Shown here in pieces: positions 8,212 through 17,752 of a stretch of 64,000 nucleotides of DNA (position 1 is its first letter; each line of letters starts with the position of its first letter). The notes below the pieces were generated by a model. That model had not been told where the DNA came from. It did no database searches and saw only the letters and a program-made list of their open reading frames with translations. A program made the position numbers and the translations under genes. The DNA is from Roseovarius faecimaris (GTDB taxonomy: Bacteria; Pseudomonadota; Alphaproteobacteria; Rhodobacterales; Rhodobacteraceae), in NCBI RefSeq assembly GCF_009762325.1, contig NZ_CP034348.1, forward strand, positions 2,424,501-2,488,500, in the 5' to 3' direction.

Positions 8212-10764
8212 ATGAAGGACACGGCTCCGGAGACGATCTATCTGGCAGATTACACGGCATTCGGGTTTGTCATCGACCGGGTGCAGCTGACCTTCCGCCT
8301 GGACCCGAAGGCCACGCGTGTGCTGAGCCGGATCGCCTTTCGGCCCAACCCTGATGCGGCTGAGCATGACTTCTTTTTGCATGGCGAAGAGCTGAAGCTG
8401 ATCCGCGCACGGATCAATGGCGCGGAGGTAACCCCGCAGATGGTGCCGGGCGGCCTGCGCTGCGACGTGCCGGAGGGGCCGTTCCTGTGGGAGGCGGAGG
8501 TGGAGATCGCACCGGAGGACAACACCGCGCTGGAGGGTCTTTACATGTCGAACGGCATGTATTGCACCCAATGCGAGGCGGAAGGATTTCGCAAGATCAC
8601 CTATTACCCGGACCGGCCCGATGTGATGGCCGTGTTCGATGTGCGCATCGAGGGCGAGATGCCGGTGATGCTGTCCAACGGCAATCCGGGGGATACCGGC
8701 AACGGCTTTGCCGAGTGGCATGACCCCTGGCCCAAGCCCGCCTATCTCTTTGCGCTGGTGGCGGGCGATCTGGTGAACCACCCGGACCGCTTCACCACTG
8801 CCTCGGGTAGCGATGTGGAGCTGAACATCTGGGTACGCCCCGGCGACGAAGGCAAATGCGCCTTCGGGATGCAGGCATTGAAAGACAGCATGCGCTGGGA
8901 TGAAGAGGTTTATGGGCGTGAATATGACCTCGATATCTTCAACATCGTCGCGGTGGATGATTTCAACATGGGTGCGATGGAGAACAAGGGGCTGAACATC
9001 TTCAACTCCTCCTGCGTTCTGGCCAGCCCCGAAACCAGCACCGATGGAAATTACGAGCGGATCGAGGCGATCATCGCGCATGAGTACTTTCACAACTGGA
9101 CCGGCAACCGGATCACCTGCCGCGACTGGTTTCAGCTCTGCCTGAAGGAAGGGCTGACCGTCTATCGCGACAGTCAGTTCACCTCAGACATGCGCAGCGC
9201 GCCGGTGAAGCGGATCAGCGATGTGATCATGCTGCGTGCGCGGCAGTTCCGCGAAGATAACGGCCCGCTGGCGCATCCGGTGCGGCCCGAGAGCTTTGTC
9301 GAGATCAACAACTTCTACACCGCCACGGTCTATGAGAAGGGCGCCGAACTGATCGGGATGCTCAAGACGCTGGTGGGGGATGAAGCCTATGACAAGGCGC
9401 TGGAGTTGTACTTTGAGCGCCATGATGGGGATGCCGCCACGATCGAGGACTGGCTCAAGGTGTTCGAGGACACAACGGGCCGCGACCTGAGCCAGTTCAA
9501 ACGCTGGTACAGCCAGGCGGGCACGCCCCGTCTGAGCGTGACCGAAGAATTCGCAGACGGCACCTATACGCTGCATTTCGAACAGAAAACACCGCCCACG
9601 CCGGGGCAGGAGGCGAAAGACCCGCGGGTGATCCCCATCGCCGTGGGGCTGCTGAACCCAAATGGCGACGAGGTGATGCCGACCACCGTGCTGGAGATGA
9701 CCGAGGCCAGGCAGAGCTTTTCCTTCGACGGGTTAAGCGCCCGGCCCGTGCCGTCGATCCTGCGGGGCTTTTCCGCGCCGGTGATCCTGGAGCGGGAAAG
9801 CGACAATGCCGAGCGCGCCTTCCTGCTGGCGCATGACACCGACCCGTTCAACAAATGGGAGGCGGGGCGCGCTCTGGCGCGGGACGGTCTGCTTGCGATG
9901 ATCCGCGAAGGGGCCGCCCCTGATCAGGGCTATCTCGACGCGGTTGCAACGATGGCGCGCGACAGCGCGCTGGACCCGGCGTTTCGGGCGCTGGCGCTCG
10001 GGCTGCCCGGCCAGGAGGAACTGGCGCAAAGCCTGCACGACGCAGGCGACACACCTGACCCCCAAGCCATCTGGGAGGCGCTGGAGACCCTGCGCCAGAC
10101 CCGCGCGGAGCATATGCAGGACATCACCGCCAAGCTTTATGCAGAGTTCCAGGTGACCGAGCCGTTTGAGCCCAGCGCCGCGCAGGCCGGGGCGCGGGCG
10201 CTGGCCAATGCCGCCCTTGGGATGATCACGCGGCTGGATGGCGGTGCTCAGGCGCAGCGGCAATATGACAGCGCCGACAACATGACCCAGCAGCTTGCCG
10301 CGTTCTCCTGCCTGCTGGAGGCGGGCAAGGGCGAGGAAGCTGTGCGCGCCTTCTACGAGCAATGGCAGAACGATCGTCTGGTGATCGACAAGTGGTTCTC
10401 GATGCAGGTGATCCACGCGGACCCCGCCGAGGCGGCGGATGTGGCGGCGTCCCTCACCCAGCATCAGGATTTCAGCATGAAAAACCCCAACCGCTTCCGC
10501 GCCACGCTGGGCGCGCTGGCGATGTCGCCCGCGGCCTTCCACCACGCCAGCGGCAAGGGCTATGCTCTGTTGGCCGATTGGCTGATCAGGCTTGATGCGC
10601 TGAACCCGCAGACCACAGCGCGGATGTGCAGCCAGTTCGAGACCTGGCGGCGCTATGACGAGGGGCGGCAGGCCAAGGTCAAAGCGGCGCTGGAGCGTAT
10701 TCTGGCCACCCCCGATCTGAGCCGCGACACCACGGAAATGGTCACGAGAATCCTGGAGGGGTGA
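8212..10764 (+). CDS. pepN: Aminopeptidase N (M1 family)
   Basis: 850 residues, close to the usual proteobacterial PepN length. It removes N-terminal residues from peptides in the cytoplasm. The exopeptidase motif GAMEN is at residues 254-258. The zinc motif HEYFH is at 290-294, with the third ligand Glu313 in LKEGLTVY, the expected 18 residues after the motif. The C-terminal half is the all-helical PepN-specific region. Monocistronic: the next gene is convergent. Confidence 0.95.
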   Translation: MKDTAPETIYLADYTAFGFVIDRVQLTFRLDPKATRVLSRIAFRPNPDAAEHDFFLHGEELKLIRARINGAEVTPQMVPGGLRCDVPEGPFLWEAEVEIAPEDNTALEGLYMSNGMYCTQCEAEGFRKITYYPDRPDVMAVFDVRIEGEMPVMLSNGNPGDTGNGFAEWHDPWPKPAYLFALVAGDLVNHPDRFTTASGSDVELNIWVRPGDEGKCAFGMQALKDSMRWDEEVYGREYDLDIFNIVAVDDFNMGAMENKGLNIFNSSCVLASPETSTDGNYERIEAIIAHEYFHNWTGNRITCRDWFQLCLKEGLTVYRDSQFTSDMRSAPVKRISDVIMLRARQFREDNGPLAHPVRPESFVEINNFYTATVYEKGAELIGMLKTLVGDEAYDKALELYFERHDGDAATIEDWLKVFEDTTGRDLSQFKRWYSQAGTPRLSVTEEFADGTYTLHFEQKTPPTPGQEAKDPRVIPIAVGLLNPNGDEVMPTTVLEMTEARQSFSFDGLSARPVPSILRGFSAPVILERESDNAERAFLLAHDTDPFNKWEAGRALARDGLLAMIREGAAPDQGYLDAVATMARDSALDPAFRALALGLPGQEELAQSLHDAGDTPDPQAIWEALETLRQTRAEHMQDITAKLYAEFQVTEPFEPSAAQAGARALANAALGMITRLDGGAQAQRQYDSADNMTQQLAAFSCLLEAGKGEEAVRAFYEQWQNDRLVIDKWFSMQVIHADPAEAADVAASLTQHQDFSMKNPNRFRATLGALAMSPAAFHHASGKGYALLADWLIRLDALNPQTTARMCSQFETWRRYDEGRQAKVKAALERILATPDLSRDTTEMVTRILEG

Positions 10765-10780
10765 GGCCTCTCGCGAGGCC
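10765..10780 (+). terminator. Short hairpin directly after pepN
   Basis: A 6-bp stem (GGCCTC / GAGGCC) with a TCGC loop begins at the base after the pepN stop. There is no T run. It may mark the transcript end, but the stem is short. Confidence 0.35.
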
Positions 10781-10806
10781 GGCACGCAAGGGCCGGATGA
10801 GCGGCC

Positions 10807-11496
10807 CTAGTCGACAGAGGCTGTCTTGAAACTCTGCGGCCGCGCGCGCGGACGGACCGCACTCATCGGTTTGCAATAGCTCTGCTGCTTGGTCCAGGCC
10901 ATCATGTCCTGGCGTTTCTTGCGGCTGTGCAGCGGCCCCCAATCGGCGGCCACCCCGCGCATGCCACGCGACACGACCCCGTCCCGCGGCACGGTATAGG
11001 CCATGATCCGCAAGGCGCAGGACAGGTTCGACGGCGCATGTTTCAGATCCTCGCCGCTGCGCGCCCGGCATTTATAGCCGCGCGCGGTAGAGGGCAGGAT
11101 CTGCGTCAGCCCGTACCATCTGCCGCCACCGCCCACGGCGTGCGCGCGATAGGTGCTTTCATGTTTGACCAGGGTCGACAGGAACCCGGCCCAGAACGCG
11201 CGGCGCTTGTCCATCGTGGCACTCGGATAGGCCGGGCACCAGTCGGCGATATCGGCGGGCACCATTTCAGGCAGAACGCGGGCATGATCCTTTAGCGACG
11301 CCAGAACCGCGCGGGTCCAGAGCGCGCTGCCCGGAACACTCTCCCAGCGTGTGCGGGGAAGATTGGCCTCCCTCGAAGGGGGGTAAAGCGGCAATTCCGT
11401 GGTCGCGGATGCCGCGCCCGAAACGGCAAGCTGATCCTGGGACCAGGCCATTATGGGCAGAAGACTCATTAAAAAACAGGCAGCTAAGCGTTTCAT
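10807..11496 (-). CDS. Lytic transglycosylase, SLT-like domain, exported
   Basis: 229 residues from the ATG at 11496. The N-terminus MKRLAACFLMSLLPIMAWSQ is a signal peptide, which decides against the longer reading from 11571. The lysozyme-like fold is suggested by VKHESTYRAH (likely catalytic Glu113) and by GRWYGLTQILPSTARGY, the helix pattern that follows the catalytic residue in this family. It would cleave peptidoglycan glycan strands in the periplasm. Several Cys residues in the C-terminal half could form disulphides. It is divergent from the next gene. Confidence 0.8.
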   Translation of the reverse strand: MKRLAACFLMSLLPIMAWSQDQLAVSGAASATTELPLYPPSREANLPRTRWESVPGSALWTRAVLASLKDHARVLPEMVPADIADWCPAYPSATMDKRRAFWAGFLSTLVKHESTYRAHAVGGGGRWYGLTQILPSTARGYKCRARSGEDLKHAPSNLSCALRIMAYTVPRDGVVSRGMRGVAADWGPLHSRKKRQDMMAWTKQQSYCKPMSAVRPRARPQSFKTASVD

Positions 11497-11636
11497 CCGC
11501 GCATATTCGCGAGTCCGGCCGGCGAAATCAACATTTCTGACAAAACAGTCTATTTCCCAAGCTTCTCCCAAACGCCGTCATGTTTTGGCCGGAATGGACG
11601 GCGAATGTGAAAGGGAAGACGAGTGTTGGAGGAAAG

Positions 11637-12902
11637 ATGCCCTCTTTGTTTGCTGATATGCCGCGCGGAATGCAGCGCCCCTACCCCCCCAGAGCGATCC
11701 GCTCGGATAGTGGCATCTCTTTGTTTATCAAACGGTTTCTGAAAGGTCGCCGGGGGCCGTGCCTGGATCAGATGGCGCGGCGTGTGATCCTGCCCTCCCT
11801 GCCCGTGGCCGATGAGGACGTGGCGCGGATGCGCCTGTGGGAGGCCGGGCGGCATATGGCCAGACAGGAGATGTGGCACGAACTGGATGCACTTATCCTG
11901 CACGCCGACACGGCGCGTCTGACCACTCCGGGCGGGGCCAGCGAGGCGCGACTCATGATTGATGGCGCCCAATCGGATGTCAGCGCAGCCGCGATTCATG
12001 CAATCGACGATGGTCAGGTGCCCGATCTGAGCGGCCTGACCGCAATCGAGCGGATCGCCGCCGAGCAAGGCGAGAGCCATGCGATTGCATTGGTGGTGGC
12101 TCAGGCCCATCTGCGGATCGGCCAGGCCTGGAGCCGGTCGGCCACGCCTGAACGGGACCGGTCTCATGCGCATTTCGAACGCGCCCAGGCGTTGCTGGCG
12201 CCCTATGATGCCAGAGCTTTGGGCGCGCCCTGCCTCGCGGCGCTGGAGGCCGAACTGGCCGAGATGCTGTCCCCGGCTGTGGATGATGTGGTTTCGGCCT
12301 ATCGCCGTTTGCTGGCGCTCGATCCCGGCAATGCGCTGCACCTGCGGGCCTTCGGGCTGGCCTGTCAGCGCGCGGAAAGCGAGGAATTGCCCCTGCTCAC
12401 ACAGCATGCCGCCCGGCTTCTGCCGCAGTCCGGGCCCGATCTTGGTCAGAGCGGGTATGTCTGGCTCTTTTTCGATGCGCTGAAGCATTGTGACGCCGCC
12501 TTGGGCGCGCTTGATGTTGAGCGCTTCATCCAAGGCATGCGGGATATTCTGCGCCGCCAGCCGAGCCAGCACCTGATCAATGAACTCGCCGCGTTCTGCG
12601 CGCTGAGCATGGGGCCGGACCGCGCGTGCAAGCAGCGCAGCGCCGAGAAGGCCCGCGCCCGTCTGCATGACTGCCTGAGCTGGATTCTGTCGGAGCATCT
12701 GCACGAGTTGCATCCGGCGCTGTGGACCACCCCCGACACCACGCCGCTGACCCTGTCGCGTCACACCCTGCCGCGGGCGCATATCGTGAAGGGACGGGAG
12801 ATGGCGCTAAGGGTGATCGCGCGGCATTTCGCGGATCAGCTGGCCGATGGCAGCTCCATCGCCTTTTCGCCGGCGGGCATGTACCGGCTTCCGGCGATCT
12901 GA
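11637..12902 (+). CDS. Hypothetical helical-repeat protein
   Basis: 421 residues from the ATG at 11637, which has a GGAGGA site just upstream; an alternative start is at 11580. I do not recognise the family. The sequence is rich in Ala/Leu helices, and the middle ([22 protein letters not shown]) reads like a tetratricopeptide-type repeat. There is no signal peptide or membrane segment. It lies between the divergent transglycosylase gene and gatB, 74 bases upstream of the latter. Confidence 0.6.
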   Translation: MPSLFADMPRGMQRPYPPRAIRSDSGISLFIKRFLKGRRGPCLDQMARRVILPSLPVADEDVARMRLWEAGRHMARQEMWHELDALILHADTARLTTPGGASEARLMIDGAQSDVSAAAIHAIDDGQVPDLSGLTAIERIAAEQGESHAIALVVAQAHLRIGQAWSRSATPERDRSHAHFERAQALLAPYDARALGAPCLAALEAELAEMLSPAVDDVVSAYRRLLALDPGNALHLRAFGLACQRAESEELPLLTQHAARLLPQSGPDLGQSGYVWLFFDALKHCDAALGALDVERFIQGMRDILRRQPSQHLINELAAFCALSMGPDRACKQRSAEKARARLHDCLSWILSEHLHELHPALWTTPDTTPLTLSRHTLPRAHIVKGREMALRVIARHFADQLADGSSIAFSPAGMYRLPAI

Positions 12903-12976
12903 CACCCCGTTCAGCATCTTGCCCTGCCTTGCGCGCTCGCCTAAAACGCAGCCAACGCGCAGTATGGAGCCTGACA

Positions 12977-14488
12977 ATGCTGGACCTGACTTATGAGCCC
13001 CCCAAACCCAAGGTGATTGCCGGGGCCAAGCATGACTGGGAACTGGTCATCGGCATGGAGGTGCATGCGCAGGTGGCCTCGAATGCCAAGCTGTTTTCCG
13101 GGGCTTCGACACAGTTTGGGGCTGAGCCCAATTCGAACGTCGCCTTCGTGGATGCCGCCATGCCCGGCATGCTGCCCGTCATCAACGAGTTCTGCGTCGA
13201 ACAGGCGGTGCGCACGGGGCTGGGGCTGAAGGCGGTGATCAACCTCAAATCGGCCTTCGACCGGAAGAACTATTTTTACCCCGACCTGCCGCAGGGCTAT
13301 CAGATTTCCCAGCTTTACGAGCCGATCGTGGGCGAAGGCGAGATTCTGGTGGATATGGAGCCGGGCATTGCCCGCAAGGTACGCATCGAGCGCATCCATA
13401 TGGAGCAGGATGCGGGCAAGTCGATCCATGACATGGACCCGGCGATGTCCTTTGTCGATCTCAACCGCACCGGCGTCTGCCTGATGGAGATCGTCAGCCG
13501 CCCCGACATTCGCGGCCCCGAAGAGGCCGCCGCCTATGTCGCCAAGATGCGCCAGATCCTGCGCTATCTCGGCACCTGCGACGGCAACATGCAGAACGGC
13601 AACCTGCGCGCCGACGTGAACGTGTCGGTCTGCCTGCCCGGAGCCTATGAGAAATATCAGGAAACGCAGGATTTCAGCCATCTGGGCACACGTTGCGAAA
13701 TCAAGAACATGAACTCCATGCGCTTCATCCAGGCCGCCATCGAGTATGAGGCGCGCCGCCAGATCGCCATTATCGAAGGCGGCGGCAAGGTGGATCAGGA
13801 GACCCGGCTTTATGATCCGGACAAGAACGAGACCCGCTCGATGCGCTCCAAGGAAGAGGCGCATGATTACCGCTATTTCCCCGATCCGGACCTTTTGCCG
13901 CTGGAGATCGAGCAAGCCTGGGTGGACGAGATCGCCGCCTCCCTGCCCGAGCTGCCGGATGAAAAGAAGGCGCGCTTTGTCGGTGAGTTCGGCCTCAGCG
14001 AATATGACGCGGGCGTGCTGACCGCCGAAGTGGCCAATGCCGCCTATTTCGAAGAGGCGGCGGCGGGCCGCGATGGCAAGCTGGTGGCGAACTGGGTGAT
14101 CAACGAGCTGTTTGGACGGCTCAAGAAAGAAGATCACGACATCACCACCAGCCCGGTCAGCCCGGCGCAGCTGGGCGGGATCGTGGATCTGATCAGCTCG
14201 GACGCCATTTCCGGCAAGATCGCCAAGGATCTGTTCGAGATCGTCTATACCGAAGGCGGCGACCCGGCCGAGATCGTCGAGGCGCGCGGCATGAAGCAGG
14301 TGACAGACACCGGCGCCATCGAGGCCGCCGTGGACCAGATCATCGCCGACAACCCCGCGCAGGTGGAAAAGGCCAAGGCCAATCCCAAGCTGGCGGGCTG
14401 GTTCGTGGGCCAGGTGATGAAGGCCACCGGCGGCAAGGCCAACCCCAAGGCGGTGAACCAGATCGTGAGCGCGAAACTGGGGCTTTGA
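12977..14488 (+). CDS. gatB: Aspartyl/glutamyl-tRNA(Asn/Gln) amidotransferase subunit B
   Basis: 503 residues, the normal GatB length. GatB is the kinase and tRNA-binding subunit of the GatCAB complex, which converts misacylated Glu-tRNA(Gln) and Asp-tRNA(Asn). The N-terminus [11 protein letters not shown] is diagnostic, as are [28 protein letters not shown] and [16 protein letters not shown]. The C-terminal YqeY-like domain ends in [13 protein letters not shown]. The ATG at 12977 follows a TGGAG site; the longer reading from 12722 overlaps the preceding gene. gatA and gatC are not adjacent. Confidence 0.96.
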   Translation: MLDLTYEPPKPKVIAGAKHDWELVIGMEVHAQVASNAKLFSGASTQFGAEPNSNVAFVDAAMPGMLPVINEFCVEQAVRTGLGLKAVINLKSAFDRKNYFYPDLPQGYQISQLYEPIVGEGEILVDMEPGIARKVRIERIHMEQDAGKSIHDMDPAMSFVDLNRTGVCLMEIVSRPDIRGPEEAAAYVAKMRQILRYLGTCDGNMQNGNLRADVNVSVCLPGAYEKYQETQDFSHLGTRCEIKNMNSMRFIQAAIEYEARRQIAIIEGGGKVDQETRLYDPDKNETRSMRSKEEAHDYRYFPDPDLLPLEIEQAWVDEIAASLPELPDEKKARFVGEFGLSEYDAGVLTAEVANAAYFEEAAAGRDGKLVANWVINELFGRLKKEDHDITTSPVSPAQLGGIVDLISSDAISGKIAKDLFEIVYTEGGDPAEIVEARGMKQVTDTGAIEAAVDQIIADNPAQVEKAKANPKLAGWFVGQVMKATGGKANPKAVNQIVSAKLGL

Positions 14489-14589
14489 CGCCGCAACAGC
14501 GGCTTTCTCAGCCTGCGCGTCTGCCCCTGCTTGTCGGGGCGGCGCGCATTTGCTTAGCTGGCGCTGGTAAAAACAGCCAAGAAAAAAAT

Positions 14590-15084
14590 ATGACAGTTTT
14601 CAGAAAGATTGGGATGGTCGCGGCCCTGACGGCCACGAGCGCCTGTGTTGAACTATCCGGCATTGAAACGCCCCCTGTGACATTCACCTACAGCAAGGAC
14701 TTTGATCAATCGCGTCTGGTGCCCGGTATGACACGAGCGTTCCGGACCTATGCCCCTCCGGAAAGCGCAAGCAAAAGCGCCGGTGACGAAATCAAGGGTG
14801 CGCAATGCACGATGAAATCGAAGGAACTGGAAGCGAGCTTCGTCACCCCTGCCCTGATCGACATGCCGACGATCCGGGGCAAGCCTTCGGCGCTTGAAGT
14901 GACCTGCCGGGCGAATGGCAAATCCGTCACGCGCGTGCAGGAGCCGTTCAAGCCGCATACGATCATCGTTGGGGATCCGGTCTCGATGCTCGTGAGCAAT
15001 ATCGTCACCGCCGCCGTGACCGCTGGGTCCGATAAATGGTCGTACACGAGCAGCGACTCGCACATCGCCTTCATCATGGACTGA
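14590..15084 (+). CDS. Putative lipoprotein, unknown function
   Basis: 164 residues. The N-terminus MTVFRKIGMVAALTATSAC looks like a lipoprotein signal with the modified Cys at residue 19, though the lipobox (TSAC) is not ideal. No known domain is seen. The start at 14590 was chosen over 14485 because only it gives an export signal. It lies alone, about 100 bases after gatB. Confidence 0.6.
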   Translation: MTVFRKIGMVAALTATSACVELSGIETPPVTFTYSKDFDQSRLVPGMTRAFRTYAPPESASKSAGDEIKGAQCTMKSKELEASFVTPALIDMPTIRGKPSALEVTCRANGKSVTRVQEPFKPHTIIVGDPVSMLVSNIVTAAVTAGSDKWSYTSSDSHIAFIMD

Positions 15085-15325
15085 CCGAAGGCCTTGCGGG
15101 GGAACGCTGCGGGCAAAGTGGCCGTCAATGAACTTGGCGCCCTTCCGCGACGGCTGTCGCTGCGCCGAGCACACCGACCGGCATCGCGCCCCGGCCATCG
15201 GGCGATGCGCATGTGTTGCGTGTCGCGTGGTCGACCGGCCCCAATTCCTTTGCGCCGCGGCTTTCCCTTTGCATTCTGCGGCATACCGCACTATCCGGGG
15301 CGCGCGAAACACAGAGAGCGCACCG

Positions 15326-15808
15326 ATGACCCAAAAGATCCCCTTCATCGACACCTGGCTGGAGATCGAGCCCGGATGGATCGACTATAACGACCACCTC
15401 AACATGGGCTATTACACGGTGCTGTTCGACCGGGCCGCCGATGTGGTGTTCGAGCAGTTGGGGTTCGGGCCGGAATATATCGCGCGGACAAATCACACGA
15501 CTTTTTCGGGCGAGTTTCACCTGCGCTACCTGCGCGAGGTCAAGCTGGGCGACCGGCTGCGCTCGTCCTTTTATCTCATCGACTATGACGAGAAGCGTTT
15601 TCACACCTACCAGGAACTCTATCACGAGGATGGCTGGATTTCGGCCAGTGGCGAGGGGCTGACGCTGCATGTCAATCTCGACGGGCCGAAGGTGGCGCCG
15701 ATGCCCGAGGATATTCTGGGCCGGATCGCGGCGATGGCCGAGGCGCATAGCGCTCTGGACCGGCCCGAGGGGATCGGGCGGAAGATCGGGATCCGGCGCA
15801 AAGGCTAG
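15326..15808 (+). CDS. Acyl-CoA thioesterase, hot-dog fold (4HBT-like)
   Basis: 160 residues from the ATG at 15326. The segment WIDYNDHLNMGYYTVLFDRA matches the active-site region of 4HBT-type thioesterases, in which the Asn-Asp-His cluster precedes the long helix. A second hallmark is FHLRYLREVKLGD. Relatives are often annotated as thioesterases in carnitine/betaine operons, but no carnitine dehydrogenase is nearby, so the acyl substrate cannot be named. It is preceded by a 240-base gap and followed by a dispersed short repeat. Confidence 0.75.
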   Translation: MTQKIPFIDTWLEIEPGWIDYNDHLNMGYYTVLFDRAADVVFEQLGFGPEYIARTNHTTFSGEFHLRYLREVKLGDRLRSSFYLIDYDEKRFHTYQELYHEDGWISASGEGLTLHVNLDGPKVAPMPEDILGRIAAMAEAHSALDRPEGIGRKIGIRRKG

Positions 15809-15816
15809 AGTGTCTT

Positions 15817-15844
15817 GCCTCCGGCGGGGGTATTGCGGGAAAAG
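15817..15844 (+). repeat. Dispersed short intergenic repeat, copy A
   Basis: GCCTCCGGCGGGGGTATT followed by CGGGAAAAG. The same sequence with few changes occurs on the opposite strand at 46236-46265. Both copies are intergenic and close to gene ends. Confidence 0.6.
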
Positions 15845-15927
15845 CGAATTCAGAGACGCCTTTTCATTGTTCCCAAAATACTCAAAACTCCAAGGCTTCC
15901 CACACGCGCCGCAAAAAGGAGTGTTGC

Positions 15928-16974
15928 ATGCCCGCCGACCACATCCTGACCGCCATCGAAGCCCATGCAGAGGGTGAGCCGGGGCGCGTGATCGTGGCGG
16001 GTATGCCCGAGCTCAGAGGCGCCAGCGTCTTCGAGAAGATGCAGGACATGGCGCAGAACCACGATCACCTCCGAACCTTGATGTTGCAGGAGCCGCGCGG
16101 CTATCCCGCGCTTTGCTGCAACGCGCTGGTCGCGCCATGCGATCCGCGCGCCGATGCGGGCTTCATCATCATGGAGCAGTCGGAATACCCGCCGATGTCG
16201 GGCTCCAACACGATCTGCGTGGTCACGGTGCTGCTGGAAGAGGGTCTTCTGCCGATGGTGGAGCCGGTCACGCGGCTGACGCTGGAGACCCCGGCCGGGC
16301 TGATCGGGGTCACGGCGACCTGTGAGGCGGGCAAGGTCACCTCGGTTGAATTTCTCAATGTGCCCGCCTTCGCGGTGCATCTGGATGCCGAGCTTGAGGT
16401 GCCCGGGCTGGGCCGGGTGACGGTGGATATCGCCTGGGGCGGTATGTTCTATGTGCTGGCCGACGCGGACCGGCTGGGTGTGGCGCTCGACGCGGAAAAC
16501 GGCGCGCAGATCGTCGCGGTGAGCGAGGCCATACGCCATGCCGCGCGCGAGGCCCTGCCGGTGGTGCATCCCGAGAACCCGGCCATCACCGGACCGACGA
16601 TCACCAATCTTTACGGCGCGCCCACAGCCCCGGGCACAGACGGGCGCGGGGCGATCACGCTGAGCACCGGCGCGTTTAATCCCGCGCGCCCCTACGGCGT
16701 GCTCGACCGGTCGCCCTGCGGCACCGGCACCTGCGCCAAGATGGCGGTGCTGCATGCGCGCGGGCAGCTTGGCCTGGACGAGGCGTATGTGAATGCCGGG
16801 CCCATGGGCACGACCTTTACCGGACGGATCACCGGGACGACGCAGGTCGGCCCTTATGAGGCGATCATTCCGACCCTGCGCGGGCAAGGCTGGATCTATG
16901 GGCGGAGCGAGTATCGCCTGGACAAGAGCGATCCGTTTCAGACCGGGTTCACGATCGGCGATCTCTGGGCCTGA
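15928..16974 (+). CDS. Proline racemase superfamily enzyme (hydroxyproline epimerase or dehydratase type)
   Basis: 348 residues with a clear AAAAAGGAG site before the ATG. The fold and motifs are those of the proline racemase family. The first active-site position, usually Cys in MCGH, is Ser91 here (PMSGSNT). The second is Cys264 in SPCGTGTCA. A Cys/Cys pair is typical of proline racemase and 4-hydroxyproline epimerase, and Cys/Thr of trans-3-hydroxyproline dehydratase. The Ser/Cys pair seen here occurs in a further subgroup reported to act on hydroxyprolines. The exact reaction cannot be read from the sequence alone. No hydroxyproline catabolic genes are adjacent. Confidence 0.8.
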   Translation: MPADHILTAIEAHAEGEPGRVIVAGMPELRGASVFEKMQDMAQNHDHLRTLMLQEPRGYPALCCNALVAPCDPRADAGFIIMEQSEYPPMSGSNTICVVTVLLEEGLLPMVEPVTRLTLETPAGLIGVTATCEAGKVTSVEFLNVPAFAVHLDAELEVPGLGRVTVDIAWGGMFYVLADADRLGVALDAENGAQIVAVSEAIRHAAREALPVVHPENPAITGPTITNLYGAPTAPGTDGRGAITLSTGAFNPARPYGVLDRSPCGTGTCAKMAVLHARGQLGLDEAYVNAGPMGTTFTGRITGTTQVGPYEAIIPTLRGQGWIYGRSEYRLDKSDPFQTGFTIGDLWA

Positions 16975-16989
16975 TCGCGGGCGGCACAG

Positions 16990-17008
16990 GGTGGGGGGTC
17001 AGCCCACC
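16990..17008. terminator. Possible hairpin between convergent genes
   Basis: A 6-bp stem (GGTGGG / CCCACC) lies in the 39-base gap between the stop codons of the racemase-family gene and the riboflavin synthase gene. It is GC-rich but without a T run. Confidence 0.35.
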
Positions 17009-17013
17009 GCGCC

Positions 17014-17601
17014 TCAGGACATTTCGGCCAGGCGCGCGACATAGCGCGCCAGGGTGTCGATCTCCAGATTGATCCGGTCGCCCACAGCTACATCGCCCCA
17101 AGTGGTGACCTGTTTGGTGTGGGGGATGAAGTTGATCCCGAATGTGCAGCCCTCGACCTCGTTCACCGTCAGGGACGTGCCGTTGAGCGCGACCGACCCC
17201 TTGGGCGCGATGAACCGTGCCAGAGCTTCGGGCGCGCGCAGGCGCACGCGGGTGCTGTCGCCTTCGTCCTGCAGGGCCACAACCTCGGCCAGCCCGTCCA
17301 CATGGCCAGACACGATATGCCCGCCCAGCTCGTCGCCCACTTTCAGCGCGCGTTCCAGGTTGACCCGGCGACCGGGGGTCCAGTCGCCAAGATTGGTCTT
17401 GGAGACGGTCTCCGCCGAAACATCGACATCGAACCAGTCCTCTCCCAGACCGACCACCGTCAGGCACACACCGTCACAGGCGATGGACGCCCCCATGTCG
17501 ATGCGCGATGTATCATAGCCGCAGGCGATGCGCGCGCGCAGATCGCCGCGTTGCTCGACCTCGCGCAGGGTGCCGATATCGGTGATGATCCCGGTGAACA
17601 T
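17014..17601 (-). CDS. ribE: Riboflavin synthase, alpha chain
   Basis: 195 residues, the normal length. It makes riboflavin from two molecules of 6,7-dimethyl-8-ribityllumazine. The protein starts MFTGIITDIG, the family signature. Two lumazine-binding repeats are visible, each with the Gly-Ala/Ser-Ile-Ala-(Cys/Leu)-Asp/Asn-Gly pattern: GASIACDGVCLTV and GSVALNGTSLTVN. HIVSGHVDG lies between them. It stands apart from ribD, which is 5 kb away. Confidence 0.95.
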   Translation of the reverse strand: MFTGIITDIGTLREVEQRGDLRARIACGYDTSRIDMGASIACDGVCLTVVGLGEDWFDVDVSAETVSKTNLGDWTPGRRVNLERALKVGDELGGHIVSGHVDGLAEVVALQDEGDSTRVRLRAPEALARFIAPKGSVALNGTSLTVNEVEGCTFGINFIPHTKQVTTWGDVAVGDRINLEIDTLARYVARLAEMS

Positions 17602-17669
17602 GAGGGTGCTCCTTTCCGCCGTTCCCTCCCCCTAAACACTGCGTAACCTTATGGCAAGATTTCAAAGGT

Positions 17670-17699
17670 TTGATGCGGATATGGAAACAATGTCATAAT
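17670..17699 (+). promoter_or_regulatory. Possible sigma-70 promoter for the capsule gene
   Basis: TTGATG at 17670-17675 and CATAAT at 17694-17699, spaced by 18 bases, lie in an AT-rich stretch 54 bases before the start of the kpsS-like gene. Assigned by eye only. Confidence 0.35.
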
Positions 17700-17752
17700 A
17701 TCGCCCAAATCCGGGACTAGGCCTTGCATCCGAGGCAACAGGTGGAAAAACC

